Origin: an uncultured Chloroflexota bacterium
GTDB lineage: Bacteria; Chloroflexota; Anaerolineae; UBA4142; SHND01
Assembly (NCBI GenBank): GCA_937870825.1
Contig: CALMZO010000436.1
Span: 1-64,000, forward strand
Direction: 5' to 3'
DNA: 64,000 nt
Shown here: piece by piece, positions 47,751 through 56,276 of the stretch
Layout: every line of letters starts with the position of its first letter
Position numbering within the stretch: the stretch's first letter is position 1
Program-made: the position numbers and the translations under genes
The notes under the pieces: model-generated
Told to the model about the DNA's origin: nothing
Seen by the model: the letters and a program-made list of their open reading frames with translations, nothing else
Database searches by the model: none

Positions 47751-48956
47751 ATGAAAGCTCTTGCACGTGTAATGCCGATTGCTGTTTTGCTCTTGGTGGC
47801 GTTTGCCATCATGGCGTGCGCGCCCGCCGCGCAGCCGACTGCCGCACCACCAACGGCCGCGCCACAACCGACCGCAATGACGCAACCGACGGCAATGCCA
47901 CAACCCACTGCCGCGCCGCAGATGAGCGCCATTGACAAGTTGTACGAGGAAGCAAAAAAGGAAGGCATGTTGACAACCATCGCCCTCCCGCACGACTGGT
48001 GTAACTATGGCGGCGTCATTGAGGGATTCAAGAAAAAATATCCAGGTATCACTGTGAACGAATTGAACCCCGATGCCGGTTCCGGTGACGAAATCGAAGC
48101 CATCAAAGCGAACAAGGACAACAAAGGTCCGCAGGCGCCCGACGTAATTGATGTGGGTTTCGCGTTTGGCGACTCGGCAAAAGCGGAAGGTTTGATTCAA
48201 CCGTACAAAGTCGCAACGTGGGATGAAATTCCCGCAGGCGCCAAAGACCCCGATGGTTACTGGTACGGCGACTATTACGGCGTCATGGCGTTCATGGTCA
48301 ACACCGATGTCGTGAAAAATGTGCCCCAGGACTGGGCAGACCTATTAAAGCCCGAATACAAGGGTCAAATCGGGATGTCCGGTGACCCGCGCACGTCAAA
48401 TCAAGCCATTCAGACGGTTCAAGCTGCAGCGCTTGCGAACGGCGGCACGGTTGCCGAACCGTCAAAGGGTTTGGAATACTTTGCCGCGATGAACAAAGCA
48501 GGCAATCTCGTTCCATTGATTGCGAACAATGCATCGGTAGCCAAAGGCGAAACGCCGATTCGTATGACGTGGGACTATAACGCGCTTGCGGGACGCGACA
48601 GCATGCAGGGCAATCCCAAGATTGAAGTTGTCGTCCCGAAATCGGGCAAAATCGCGGGCGTCTATGTTCAAGCCATCAGCGCGTATGCGCCGCATCCGAA
48701 CGCCGCGAAACTGTGGATGGAATATCTGTACTCGGACGAAGGGCAATTGATTTGGCTCTCGCCGCCCGGCTACTGCCATCCCATTCGTCAAGACGCCATG
48801 GACAAAGCAGGCAAGATTCCGGCAGATTTGAAAGCGAAACTGCCCAGCACCGAAGGCGCTGTCTTTCCATCCAATGCCGACCTCGTTGCAGGTAAAGAGG
48901 TGGTCGTCAAGGGTTGGGATGCCGCCGTCGGCGCGGACATCAAAGCAGGACAATAG
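47751..48956 (+). CDS. ABC transporter substrate-binding lipoprotein
   Basis: Lipobox IMACAP; LYEEAKKEGMLTTIALPHDWCNYGGVIEGFKKKYPGI; GYWYGDYYGVMAFMVNTDVVKNVPQDWADLL. Confidence 0.9.
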   Translation: MKALARVMPIAVLLLVAFAIMACAPAAQPTAAPPTAAPQPTAMTQPTAMPQPTAAPQMSAIDKLYEEAKKEGMLTTIALPHDWCNYGGVIEGFKKKYPGITVNELNPDAGSGDEIEAIKANKDNKGPQAPDVIDVGFAFGDSAKAEGLIQPYKVATWDEIPAGAKDPDGYWYGDYYGVMAFMVNTDVVKNVPQDWADLLKPEYKGQIGMSGDPRTSNQAIQTVQAAALANGGTVAEPSKGLEYFAAMNKAGNLVPLIANNASVAKGETPIRMTWDYNALAGRDSMQGNPKIEVVVPKSGKIAGVYVQAISAYAPHPNAAKLWMEYLYSDEGQLIWLSPPGYCHPIRQDAMDKAGKIPADLKAKLPSTEGAVFPSNADLVAGKEVVVKGWDAAVGADIKAGQ

Positions 48957-48964
48957 ATTTTCCA

Positions 48965-48999
48965 AGACCTGACAGGTTAAGAATTAACCTGTCAGGTCT
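48965..48999. repeat. Perfect 16-bp hairpin between substrate-binding protein and permease
   Basis: agacctgacaggttaa gaa ttaacctgtcaggtct. Confidence 0.92.
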
Positions 49000-49008
49000 C
49001 TACCCATT

Positions 49009-49911
49009 ATGGCATCGAGTGTTGCAGTTGGTCGCCGGGAAGCCGCGTTCACTTTGCCGCGTGTGTGGACGATTGTGCTGCCGTGGCTCGGCGTATTGCC
49101 GTTCTTTTTGTTCACCGTTCTGTTCTTGATCTTGCCTTCCTCGTCCTTGTTCATTGAGAGTTTTCAAAACTCGAAAGGCGAGTTCACACTCGAAAACATC
49201 GCGGCATTGTTCAGCGACCCGCGCATTGTGCCGGGATATGCCGCGAGCATTCAAATCAGCGCGTTCACGGCTCTCGTCGGCGGCATCTTTGGATTTTTGC
49301 TCGCGTATGCTGTCACGTTGGGCGGACTGCCGAGATGGATTCGCTCCAGTTATGTCACATTCAGTGGGGTCGCCTCCAACTTTGCAGGCGTGCCGTTGGC
49401 GTTCGCGTTTATCGCCGTGCTGGGACGTGTGGGCAATATCACCGCATTCCTCAAGTCCATCGGCATTGACCTGTACGCGATGGGTTTCACGTTGTATGAT
49501 TTTTGGGGCGTGAGCTTGGTGTATTTGTTTTTTCAATTTCCACTGATGCTCTTGATTATGATTCCTTCGCTCGAAGGATTGAAACGCGAGTGGCGCGAGG
49601 CAGCGGAAAATTTGGGCGCAACAGGTTTTGAATATTGGCGGCGCGTCGCGTTTCCGATTCTCTTGCCTTCGCTGCTCGGCACGATGATTCTTTTGTTCGG
49701 CAACGCGTTCGGCGCGTATGCCACCGCGTTTGCGCTGACGGGCGGACGTTTGAATTTGTTGACCATTCAAATCGGCGCGCAAATTCGCGGCGATGTGCTG
49801 CACAATCCCAACTTGGGTTACGCGATGGCATTGGGGATGGTGTTTATCATGCTCGTCTGCATCATCGGTTACACCCTCCTCCAACGCTTGACGGAAAGGT
49901 GGCTGCGATGA
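49009..49911 (+). CDS. ABC transporter permease
   Basis: Six TM; EGLKREWREAAENLGATGFEYWRRVAFPILLPSLLGT EAA motif. Confidence 0.92.
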   Translation: MASSVAVGRREAAFTLPRVWTIVLPWLGVLPFFLFTVLFLILPSSSLFIESFQNSKGEFTLENIAALFSDPRIVPGYAASIQISAFTALVGGIFGFLLAYAVTLGGLPRWIRSSYVTFSGVASNFAGVPLAFAFIAVLGRVGNITAFLKSIGIDLYAMGFTLYDFWGVSLVYLFFQFPLMLLIMIPSLEGLKREWREAAENLGATGFEYWRRVAFPILLPSLLGTMILLFGNAFGAYATAFALTGGRLNLLTIQIGAQIRGDVLHNPNLGYAMALGMVFIMLVCIIGYTLLQRLTERWLR

Positions 49912-50735
49912 ACGCGCGGACGTTGCGAAATGTTTCGTGGTTGAGTTGGATTGTCGTCATTCTCGGCGCGATTTATTTTCTCGCGCCGCTGGTCGGCACG
50001 TTTGCGTATTCGTTGACCGCGCTGCGTGACCAACTTTCGTTCGCCGCGTACGAGCGCGCCTTTGCCGACTCTCGCTTTGTGCAATCGTTCGTCTATTCGA
50101 ATATCCTCGCCGTCGCGACAATCGTCGTGTCCATTTTGCTGATTGTGCCGACGACATACTGGGTGCATTTGTATTTGCCGCAATTGCGTCCGGTGGTTGA
50201 AGCCATTTCACTTTTGCCCTTTGTCATTCCTGCAATTGTGTTGGTATTTGGATTCATCCGCGTGTACAGCCGTCCGGTGGAATTGTTGAGCATTCCCCTC
50301 GTTCCGCCGTTGTTGAGTACGCAACTCAGTACGAACATCGTTCTGGTCGCAGGATATACGGTACTTGCAATGCCGTACATGTATCGTGCGGTGGACAATG
50401 GTTTGCGCGCGATTGATGTGCGGCGGCTCACCGAAGCCGCGCAAAGTTTGGGCGCGGGGTGGGGCACCATTTTATTTCGCATCATTTTGCCGAATTTGCG
50501 AACGGCGTTGTTGAGCGGTGCGCTGTTGACGTTCGCCGTCGTCGTCGGCGAATTGACCTTCGCGACCTTTTTGGGCACCCCCGCGTTCGGTCCCTACTTG
50601 CAGCAACTGGGACAGCACAAGGCGTACGAACCTTCGGCATTGACGATTGTGAGTTTTCTATTGACGTGGCTTGCAATGGTCTTGATAAATTTTGTCACGC
50701 GCGGAGATACGCGTTCGGCAGCAGGGTCACACTAA
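49908..50735 (+). CDS. ABC transporter permease
   Basis: ATGA overlap; LTEAAQSLGAGWGTILFRIILPNLRTALLSG EAA motif. Confidence 0.92.
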   Translation: MNARTLRNVSWLSWIVVILGAIYFLAPLVGTFAYSLTALRDQLSFAAYERAFADSRFVQSFVYSNILAVATIVVSILLIVPTTYWVHLYLPQLRPVVEAISLLPFVIPAIVLVFGFIRVYSRPVELLSIPLVPPLLSTQLSTNIVLVAGYTVLAMPYMYRAVDNGLRAIDVRRLTEAAQSLGAGWGTILFRIILPNLRTALLSGALLTFAVVVGELTFATFLGTPAFGPYLQQLGQHKAYEPSALTIVSFLLTWLAMVLINFVTRGDTRSAAGSH

Positions 50736-50738
50736 AGG

Positions 50739-50774
50739 GAGGGGTGACGCGCCACCTGGCACGCGTCACCCCTC
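50739..50774. repeat. Perfect 13-bp hairpin between permease and ATPase
   Basis: gaggggtgacgcg ccacctggca cgcgtcacccctc. Confidence 0.88.
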
Positions 50775-50789
50775 ACCATATCCTTCCAC

Positions 50790-51875
50790 ATGGCATTCGT
50801 CGAACTCAAAGACGTACAGAAAAAATTTGCAACCTCCACCGCCGTCGAGAATTTCAATCTCGATGTCGAGCGCGGCGAGTTTGTTTCGTTTCTCGGTCCT
50901 TCGGGCTGCGGCAAAACGACGACGCTGCGAATGATTGCGGGCTTTGAAATACCGACGAGCGGCGTCATCCGCATCAACGGCGCGGACATGACAAATCTGC
51001 CGCCGAACAAACGCAACGTCGGGATGGTATTTCAATCGTACGCGCTGTTTCCGAACATGACTGTTGCAGATAACATCGCGTTCGGCATGACGGTCACGCA
51101 CAAACCGAAAGAGCAAATTGCAAAACGCGTGGATGAAATGCTGCGTCTCATTCATCTGCCGCAGTTGGGGAATCGGTATCCGTACCAACTTTCGGGCGGA
51201 CAGCAGCAGCGCGTTGCGCTCGCGCGCGCGTTGGCAATTCAACCGCAAGTGCTTTTGCTCGACGAACCGCTGTCCGCGCTCGATGCGAAAATTCGCGTAT
51301 CGCTGCGTCAAGAAATCCGCTCCATCCAACGCACATTGGGCATCACGACCATTTATGTCACACACGACCAGGAAGAAGCGATGTCGCTTTCGGATCGAAT
51401 CGTCGTGATGAGCGAAGGACGCATGGAGCAAGTCGGGACGCCGTTTGAAATTTACAATTTTCCGAAAACGCAATTCGTCGCGTCGTTCGTCGGCACATTG
51501 AATCAATTGCAGGCGCGCGTGATGGATTCGGCCGGCGGCAAATTGGAACTCGAAGGACAGACGATTTTTTCCGCCAAACCGCTGGAAAGAATGTCAGGCG
51601 AAACGGTGGCGATTGCGCTGCGCCCCGAGCTCATCGGCATGAACGGAAAGAGTGAAGGCGAACAAAATCAATTGCAGGTGATAGTGGAAGACACGATGTT
51701 TCTCGGCGCGATTGTACGCACGCGCGTGCGTCTGGGACAAAGCGTTATTTCCTTTGACACATTCAACAATCCAAATCTCGCGTTGCCGCGTCGCGAAGAA
51801 AAAATCATCATTCGCTTTCCGCGCGATGCCGTGCTGATTTTGCCGGAACACCCGTCGGCATCCAAAACGACCTAG
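50790..51875 (+). CDS. ABC transporter ATPase (PotA/FbpC type)
   Basis: LGPSGCGKTTTLRMIAGFE; LSGGQQQRVALARALAIQPQVLLLDEPLSALD. Confidence 0.95.
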   Translation: MAFVELKDVQKKFATSTAVENFNLDVERGEFVSFLGPSGCGKTTTLRMIAGFEIPTSGVIRINGADMTNLPPNKRNVGMVFQSYALFPNMTVADNIAFGMTVTHKPKEQIAKRVDEMLRLIHLPQLGNRYPYQLSGGQQQRVALARALAIQPQVLLLDEPLSALDAKIRVSLRQEIRSIQRTLGITTIYVTHDQEEAMSLSDRIVVMSEGRMEQVGTPFEIYNFPKTQFVASFVGTLNQLQARVMDSAGGKLELEGQTIFSAKPLERMSGETVAIALRPELIGMNGKSEGEQNQLQVIVEDTMFLGAIVRTRVRLGQSVISFDTFNNPNLALPRREEKIIIRFPRDAVLILPEHPSASKTT

Positions 51876-51912
51876 CCGACCAACGTACAAAAATCCCGTC
51901 TCGCATGCAGGG

Positions 51913-51938
51913 GAAGGCGCTGTGTCGCCTTCTCTTTT
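51913..51938 (+). terminator. Intrinsic terminator
   Basis: gaaggcg ctgtgt cgccttc tcttttt. Confidence 0.82.
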
Positions 51939-51962
51939 TATTTGTCGTACTCTATGTGAGCA

Positions 51963-52580
51963 ATGTTTGACTCTTTTCTCAACGGCGCCATCGCGGGCTA
52001 TGCCATTGCCATTCCCGTTGGCGCGATTGCGCTTCTCATTTTAGAGACCGGATTGCAGCGCGGTTTTTGGCACGCGTTCGCGGCGGGTTCGGGAGCCGCT
52101 ACCGCCGATTTGATTTACGCGACGATTGCGGCGACACTGGGCGTACTCGTCGCGCAATTTCTCGAACCCATCGCGCCGATTTTAAGAATGGTCAGCGCGG
52201 CATTTCTGGTCGCGTTGGGTCTGCGCGGTCTGTATAAAACGTGGCATGCGCGCCGGAATCAAAACGATGCAAACGTCAAGGCGATTCACGCGAGCATTTT
52301 GCAAACGTACATTACGCTGCTCGGGCTGACGATTTTGAATCCCGCAACGGTGGCGTATTTCGCGGCGTTGATTCTCGGCGGTATGGTTGGCGGAACGTTA
52401 ACGCTTGCTGACAAAGGCGCGTTTGTTTTGGGCGCGGCAGTGTCGTCGTGGTCATGGCAATCGCTCATCGCCGCCATCGGCGCGCTCGCGCACAAACATC
52501 TCCCGCCCGGTTTCCGTTTGTGGACGAGCGTGGTGGGGAATGTGATTATTATGGTGTTGGGGGTAAGGATTTTGTTTTGA
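51963..52580 (+). CDS. LysE-family exporter
   Basis: GAIAGYAIAIPVGAIALLILETGLQRGFWHAFAAGSGAATADLIYA. Confidence 0.85.
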   Translation: MFDSFLNGAIAGYAIAIPVGAIALLILETGLQRGFWHAFAAGSGAATADLIYATIAATLGVLVAQFLEPIAPILRMVSAAFLVALGLRGLYKTWHARRNQNDANVKAIHASILQTYITLLGLTILNPATVAYFAALILGGMVGGTLTLADKGAFVLGAAVSSWSWQSLIAAIGALAHKHLPPGFRLWTSVVGNVIIMVLGVRILF

Positions 52581-52592
52581 GTTGGGGAAGAA

Positions 52593-52904
52593 TTAATGCG
52601 AAGGTGAAGTTTGCTGCGCCAATTGCTCTATCTTTTTTTTCAGAAAAAAGCGCACGTCGGGATTTTCTAAATCTTGGGTAGCAAACGCGCGCGCAATTTT
52701 TTCAAACCATTCGTCGGGATGAAAAATCAGCGCGCCGATGATACGCTCAGTCTCCAAATCGTAGCGCAAATAAATCCCGTGTTCATCATCGGCAAGCACA
52801 TTACGCGCGGCGTGTTGGTCATCGTCGTTGATTGTAATAATCAACTCGTTCGCGTCGGCGTCGCTATCGGCATGCATCTTTTGGATTTCTAGTTCTTTAT
52901 CCAT
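52593..52904 (-). CDS. Small partner protein of TA-like pair (copy 1)
   Basis: FATQDLENPDVRFFLKKKIEQLAQ; paralogous to 60240-60596; overlaps upstream partner by 16 nt. Confidence 0.7.
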   Translation of the reverse strand: MDKELEIQKMHADSDADANELIITINDDDQHAARNVLADDEHGIYLRYDLETERIIGALIFHPDEWFEKIARAFATQDLENPDVRFFLKKKIEQLAQQTSPSH

Positions 52905-53284
52905 TGGAGTACTAACCTTGTGAGCGGCTTGTCAATTGGCAGGGCAGTCGAAACATAACCTTGTTTCGATGAATTTTCTATTACAACTTTGACGACCACG
53001 CCAAGCAAATCTTGTTCTAACGCGCCGCTCAATAAATTTCGCTTCACGTACCAATATACGATTGCGCCCGTATCGCGACTTTCGGTTGATTTTGGATCAT
53101 AGTAAATTGCGTCAGGGTCTTGAACGGTTAGTTGGACTTGAGGCAAAAAATCGGCAATTTCAGGATGATGCAAAATTGCATGTTCCCACGACTCTTGTGC
53201 CAGAATGATACTTAACCCACGCGGGTCTATGACCTGCCAAAGAATGGGACGCGTATCCATATTACGAGTTCGGTCAACAGACAT
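52889..53284 (-). CDS. BECR/PBECR-like putative nuclease of TA-like pair (copy 1)
   Basis: ILWQVIDPRGLSIILAQESWEHAILHHPEI...VQDPDAIYYDPKSTESRDTGAIVYWYVKR; paralogous to 60584-60952; fold assignment is inference. Confidence 0.65.
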   Translation of the reverse strand: MSVDRTRNMDTRPILWQVIDPRGLSIILAQESWEHAILHHPEIADFLPQVQLTVQDPDAIYYDPKSTESRDTGAIVYWYVKRNLLSGALEQDLLGVVVKVVIENSSKQGYVSTALPIDKPLTRLVLQWIKN

Positions 53285-53329
53285 AATACCACATTGTCAT
53301 ATTCAGTATGAAATAAAGTTATTACAACC

Positions 53330-54685
53330 ATGCTCTCCTTAACGTCTGACCTCCTCACCCTCCTCCGTGCCCTCGACAAAATTCCGTATCAACCCGCGCC
53401 GCGCGAATTTCTCAAACGCGCGCCGAAATACGCGCTGCACATTCTCACCGACGGCATCACGCCGCAAGCATTACAACGCGCGCCCACGCCGACCTTCGAC
53501 GCGCTCGCACAACGCGGCGTCTCGGCAACCGACGCGCGCGGCGTCTTTCCGACGATTACAGGTCCATCGCACACGTCCATGCTCACGGGCGCGCGGGTTG
53601 GCACCCACGGCTTTTTGTATCCGAAAATGTTGGACGCGTTTGGCAATCGCTTGCTGGAATTTTCCGAAGGGCTTATGCGCGCAGAGACGATTGCGGAAGC
53701 ATGGCGTGCGCGCGGAATCACCACCGCCGGCATCGGTTCGCGTTTTTTGCGCGGCGCGGACATGATGCAGACCGAAGGGGTGTTTGGCGAAGATTTTGTT
53801 GACATTACACAGCGCGCGATTGCCGCGTTGAACGATTGGCAGCCGCGTTATCTTCACGTTGTGTTCTATGTCGCGGATTCGGCGGGGCATCTGTACGGAC
53901 CCGAAGCGGACGAAACATTGTTTGCGATTCAACAGATGGATGAAATGACGGCGCGCCTGTTGAATGCGTATGCGGATAAAAATCTGGATGACGAATTGGT
54001 TGTTGTCGTGAATGCCGACCACGGCATGGCTCCCGTGCATGAAACGATACCGCACTCGTTTGCGGAAAATGCCGGCGCGCTCGCACACGGACGCGTCGCG
54101 TTGTCGCCGCGCGGCTTTGATGATGCGACGTTCGACGCGCTGCTCAATGACCCGCGCGTGGATGATATTTTCGCGCGCGAGGAATTGGAATTGTTGGGCG
54201 CGTACGGACCGCGTTGGGGCGAACACGTTTTGCAATTACGCGAAGGCGCGATGTTTGAATTTTCGCGTCCGCTTGCGGGCTATCACGGCGCATGGTGCGA
54301 AACCGACCGGCATATTCCGATGATTCTCAGCGGCGCGGGCATCCGCGCGGGCGCGCAACTCGACGCGTGCGAATTGATTGACCTTGCGCCGACGCTTTCC
54401 GTTTTGCTCGGCGGCGCGATTCCGGAACACAATCAAGGACGGATTTTGTGGGAAGCATTGGATACGCAAAACGCCGCGCCCACTGTCGGGAATTACGTTG
54501 ACCTGTTGTTGCAGCGTGAAAGTGCGTTGGACGAATTGAAACAATTGAAACGCGAACGCGCGGGCGGCGCAATGTATCGTTCCGAATACGAAAGTGAACG
54601 CGCGGAAATTTTACTGCGCGCGCGCATGAATTTGGCGGCGATGGAAGAGGAGAGAAAGAGATTGTGTGAAAGAGTGATAGAGTGA
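53330..54685 (+). CDS. Alkaline-phosphatase-superfamily phosphodiesterase/nucleotide pyrophosphatase-like
   Basis: LHILTDGITPQALQRAPTPTFDALAQRG; GPSHTSMLTGARVGTHGF; VVVVNADHGMAPVH. Confidence 0.88.
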   Translation: MLSLTSDLLTLLRALDKIPYQPAPREFLKRAPKYALHILTDGITPQALQRAPTPTFDALAQRGVSATDARGVFPTITGPSHTSMLTGARVGTHGFLYPKMLDAFGNRLLEFSEGLMRAETIAEAWRARGITTAGIGSRFLRGADMMQTEGVFGEDFVDITQRAIAALNDWQPRYLHVVFYVADSAGHLYGPEADETLFAIQQMDEMTARLLNAYADKNLDDELVVVVNADHGMAPVHETIPHSFAENAGALAHGRVALSPRGFDDATFDALLNDPRVDDIFAREELELLGAYGPRWGEHVLQLREGAMFEFSRPLAGYHGAWCETDRHIPMILSGAGIRAGAQLDACELIDLAPTLSVLLGGAIPEHNQGRILWEALDTQNAAPTVGNYVDLLLQRESALDELKQLKRERAGGAMYRSEYESERAEILLRARMNLAAMEEERKRLCERVIE

Positions 54686-54764
54686 GAGAGATGGGGTGAT
54701 GGAGACAAGAGTGATTCGGTGATGGGGTGATTGGCAATTTGCCATCTGCTATCTGCCATTTGCT
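54686..54764. repeat. Intergenic word array (words ~GTGATGG and ~GGCAGAT)
   Basis: gagatggggtgatggagacaagagtgattcggtgatggggtgattggcaa / ttgccatctgctatctgccatttgctatg; 79-nt gap. Confidence 0.8.
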
Positions 54765-55775
54765 ATGTTACACGGACATTGGACGAACGAAAACCGCGCC
54801 GCGCTGGAACAACTGCTCGCGCAAAAATTTTCGTACACGCCGATTGCGATTTTTGATTGGGACTATACGTGCATTGCGGGCGACACGGCGAACATGGTGT
54901 TTCATCAACAGTGTCGCGATTTGGCATTTCAGTTTGAGCATCCTGATTTTGTGAATTGGGTGGAGGAAATTCCAATTCCGTCGCGGATTCTCGAATGCGC
55001 GGAAAGGTTTTTGGCGCGCGATACGCGTGAGACGCGCGCCGCGCTGCGTTTTGAATTGGAGCGCACGCGCTGGGCATTGCACGAAAGCGAAGACGACAAT
55101 CAAGCGTGGGCGTGGGACGCGGGCGCATTCGTCGGCTGGACGCCGCAGCAAGTACGAGAATACACGCGCCGCGTCATTGCGCGCGAGTTGGCGCAGCCGT
55201 TGCGCGCGGAATTCTTGACTCATCCTGCCTCCAGGCGCGCGGAAAAAATTGGCGCGGGCGCGGTGAAACAGGATTTGAGCGCGTTGCATTATTTAGACCG
55301 GGCCGCGCACATGCGCGCGACGGATTTGGACGCGGACCTGACGCTGCCGCTTGCGCGCGGCTTGCGCGTGCGAAACGAAATGCGCGAATTGATGTACGAG
55401 TTTCGGAGCGCGGGCTGGCAAGTGTTTGTGATTACTGCGTCGCCGCAGTGGGAAATCGAGGCGTTTGCGGAACGCTATTTCATTTCGCCGCAAAATGTGA
55501 TTGGGATGCGCCGCGCGCTGGTGAACGGGCGCATCACGGCTGCCATCGAGTCTCCCTGTTCCTGGGGCGATGGAAAATTGGATGCGTACAATTTGTTTGT
55601 CACGCGCGAACGTCCGCCGAATTTTTGCGCGGGTGACAGCATCGGCGATTGGACGCTGCTCGAATGGGCGACGGAGTGCGCGCTCCTCGTCGAACCCACC
55701 ACCGATTCCTTGCGAAATTTTGCCGCGTGGCAGCGAGAGCGCGGCGAAAAGTGGCTCATCCAGCGTTTTGAATAG
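54765..55775 (+). CDS. HAD phosphatase (phosphorylcholine/phosphoserine phosphatase-like)
   Basis: IAIFDWDYTCIAGDTANMVFHQQ; QVFVITASPQWEIEAFAERYF; FCAGDSIGDWTLLEWATE. Confidence 0.8.
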   Translation: MLHGHWTNENRAALEQLLAQKFSYTPIAIFDWDYTCIAGDTANMVFHQQCRDLAFQFEHPDFVNWVEEIPIPSRILECAERFLARDTRETRAALRFELERTRWALHESEDDNQAWAWDAGAFVGWTPQQVREYTRRVIARELAQPLRAEFLTHPASRRAEKIGAGAVKQDLSALHYLDRAAHMRATDLDADLTLPLARGLRVRNEMRELMYEFRSAGWQVFVITASPQWEIEAFAERYFISPQNVIGMRRALVNGRITAAIESPCSWGDGKLDAYNLFVTRERPPNFCAGDSIGDWTLLEWATECALLVEPTTDSLRNFAAWQRERGEKWLIQRFE

Positions 55776-55829
55776 TATGGCTGTTGCAACAATTTTTTTG
55801 CGCGTCTATAATCCTTCCATCATCAATCG

Positions 55830-55905
55830 ATTTACGTTTGACGTTTGACGCAGAATGGGCAGGCACAAGCACAGCCCCTTACATGTCACCCGTCACTCGT
55901 CATCT
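55830..55905. repeat. Word arrays upstream of eutN (gtttgac words; gtcacc words)
   Basis: atttacgtttgacgtttgacg; acatgtcacccgtcactcgtcatc. Confidence 0.75.
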
Positions 55906-55910
55906 TATCC

Positions 55911-56198
55911 ATGTTAATCTGTCGCGTTGTCGGCAACGTTGTCTCGACGATCAAAGACGAAAAACTGACCGGCAAAAAAATTCTCATTGTGCGCGAGACC
56001 ACCACCGAAAACGAACTCGTCGGCAAACCGATTGCGGCGATTGATACGGTGGACGCGGGCATCGGCGATTTGGTTCTCATCGCGCAAGGTTCGAGCGCGC
56101 GCCAAACCAGCTTTACCAAAGACACCCCCACGGATGCCGTCATCATGGCAATCATTGACGAGCTCGCAGTGGATGGAAAAATCACGTTTCGGAAATGA
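55911..56198 (+). CDS. eutN: EutN/CcmL-family bacterial microcompartment vertex protein
   Basis: MLICRVVGNVVSTIKDEKLTGKKILIVRETTTE...IAAIDTVDAGIGDLVLIAQGSSARQT. Confidence 0.9.
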   Translation: MLICRVVGNVVSTIKDEKLTGKKILIVRETTTENELVGKPIAAIDTVDAGIGDLVLIAQGSSARQTSFTKDTPTDAVIMAIIDELAVDGKITFRK

Positions 56199-56200
56199 CG

Positions 56201-56271
56201 GTATCCGCGAATAACACGAATACACACGAATTTTCTTGCAAAAAATTTCTATTCGTGTAATTCGTGGATTC
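56201..56271. repeat. Intergenic word-array hairpin (word ~CACGAAT)
   Basis: gtatccgcgaataacacgaatacacacgaatttt / tattcgtgtaattcgtggattc; 78-nt gap. Confidence 0.88.
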
Positions 56272-56276
56272 AATGA

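Noticed and set aside
11795-56276. CRISPR arrays as an explanation for the short repeated words
   Set aside because: Words are 6-10 nt, imperfect, without spacers, and followed by their inverse complement; no cas genes seen.
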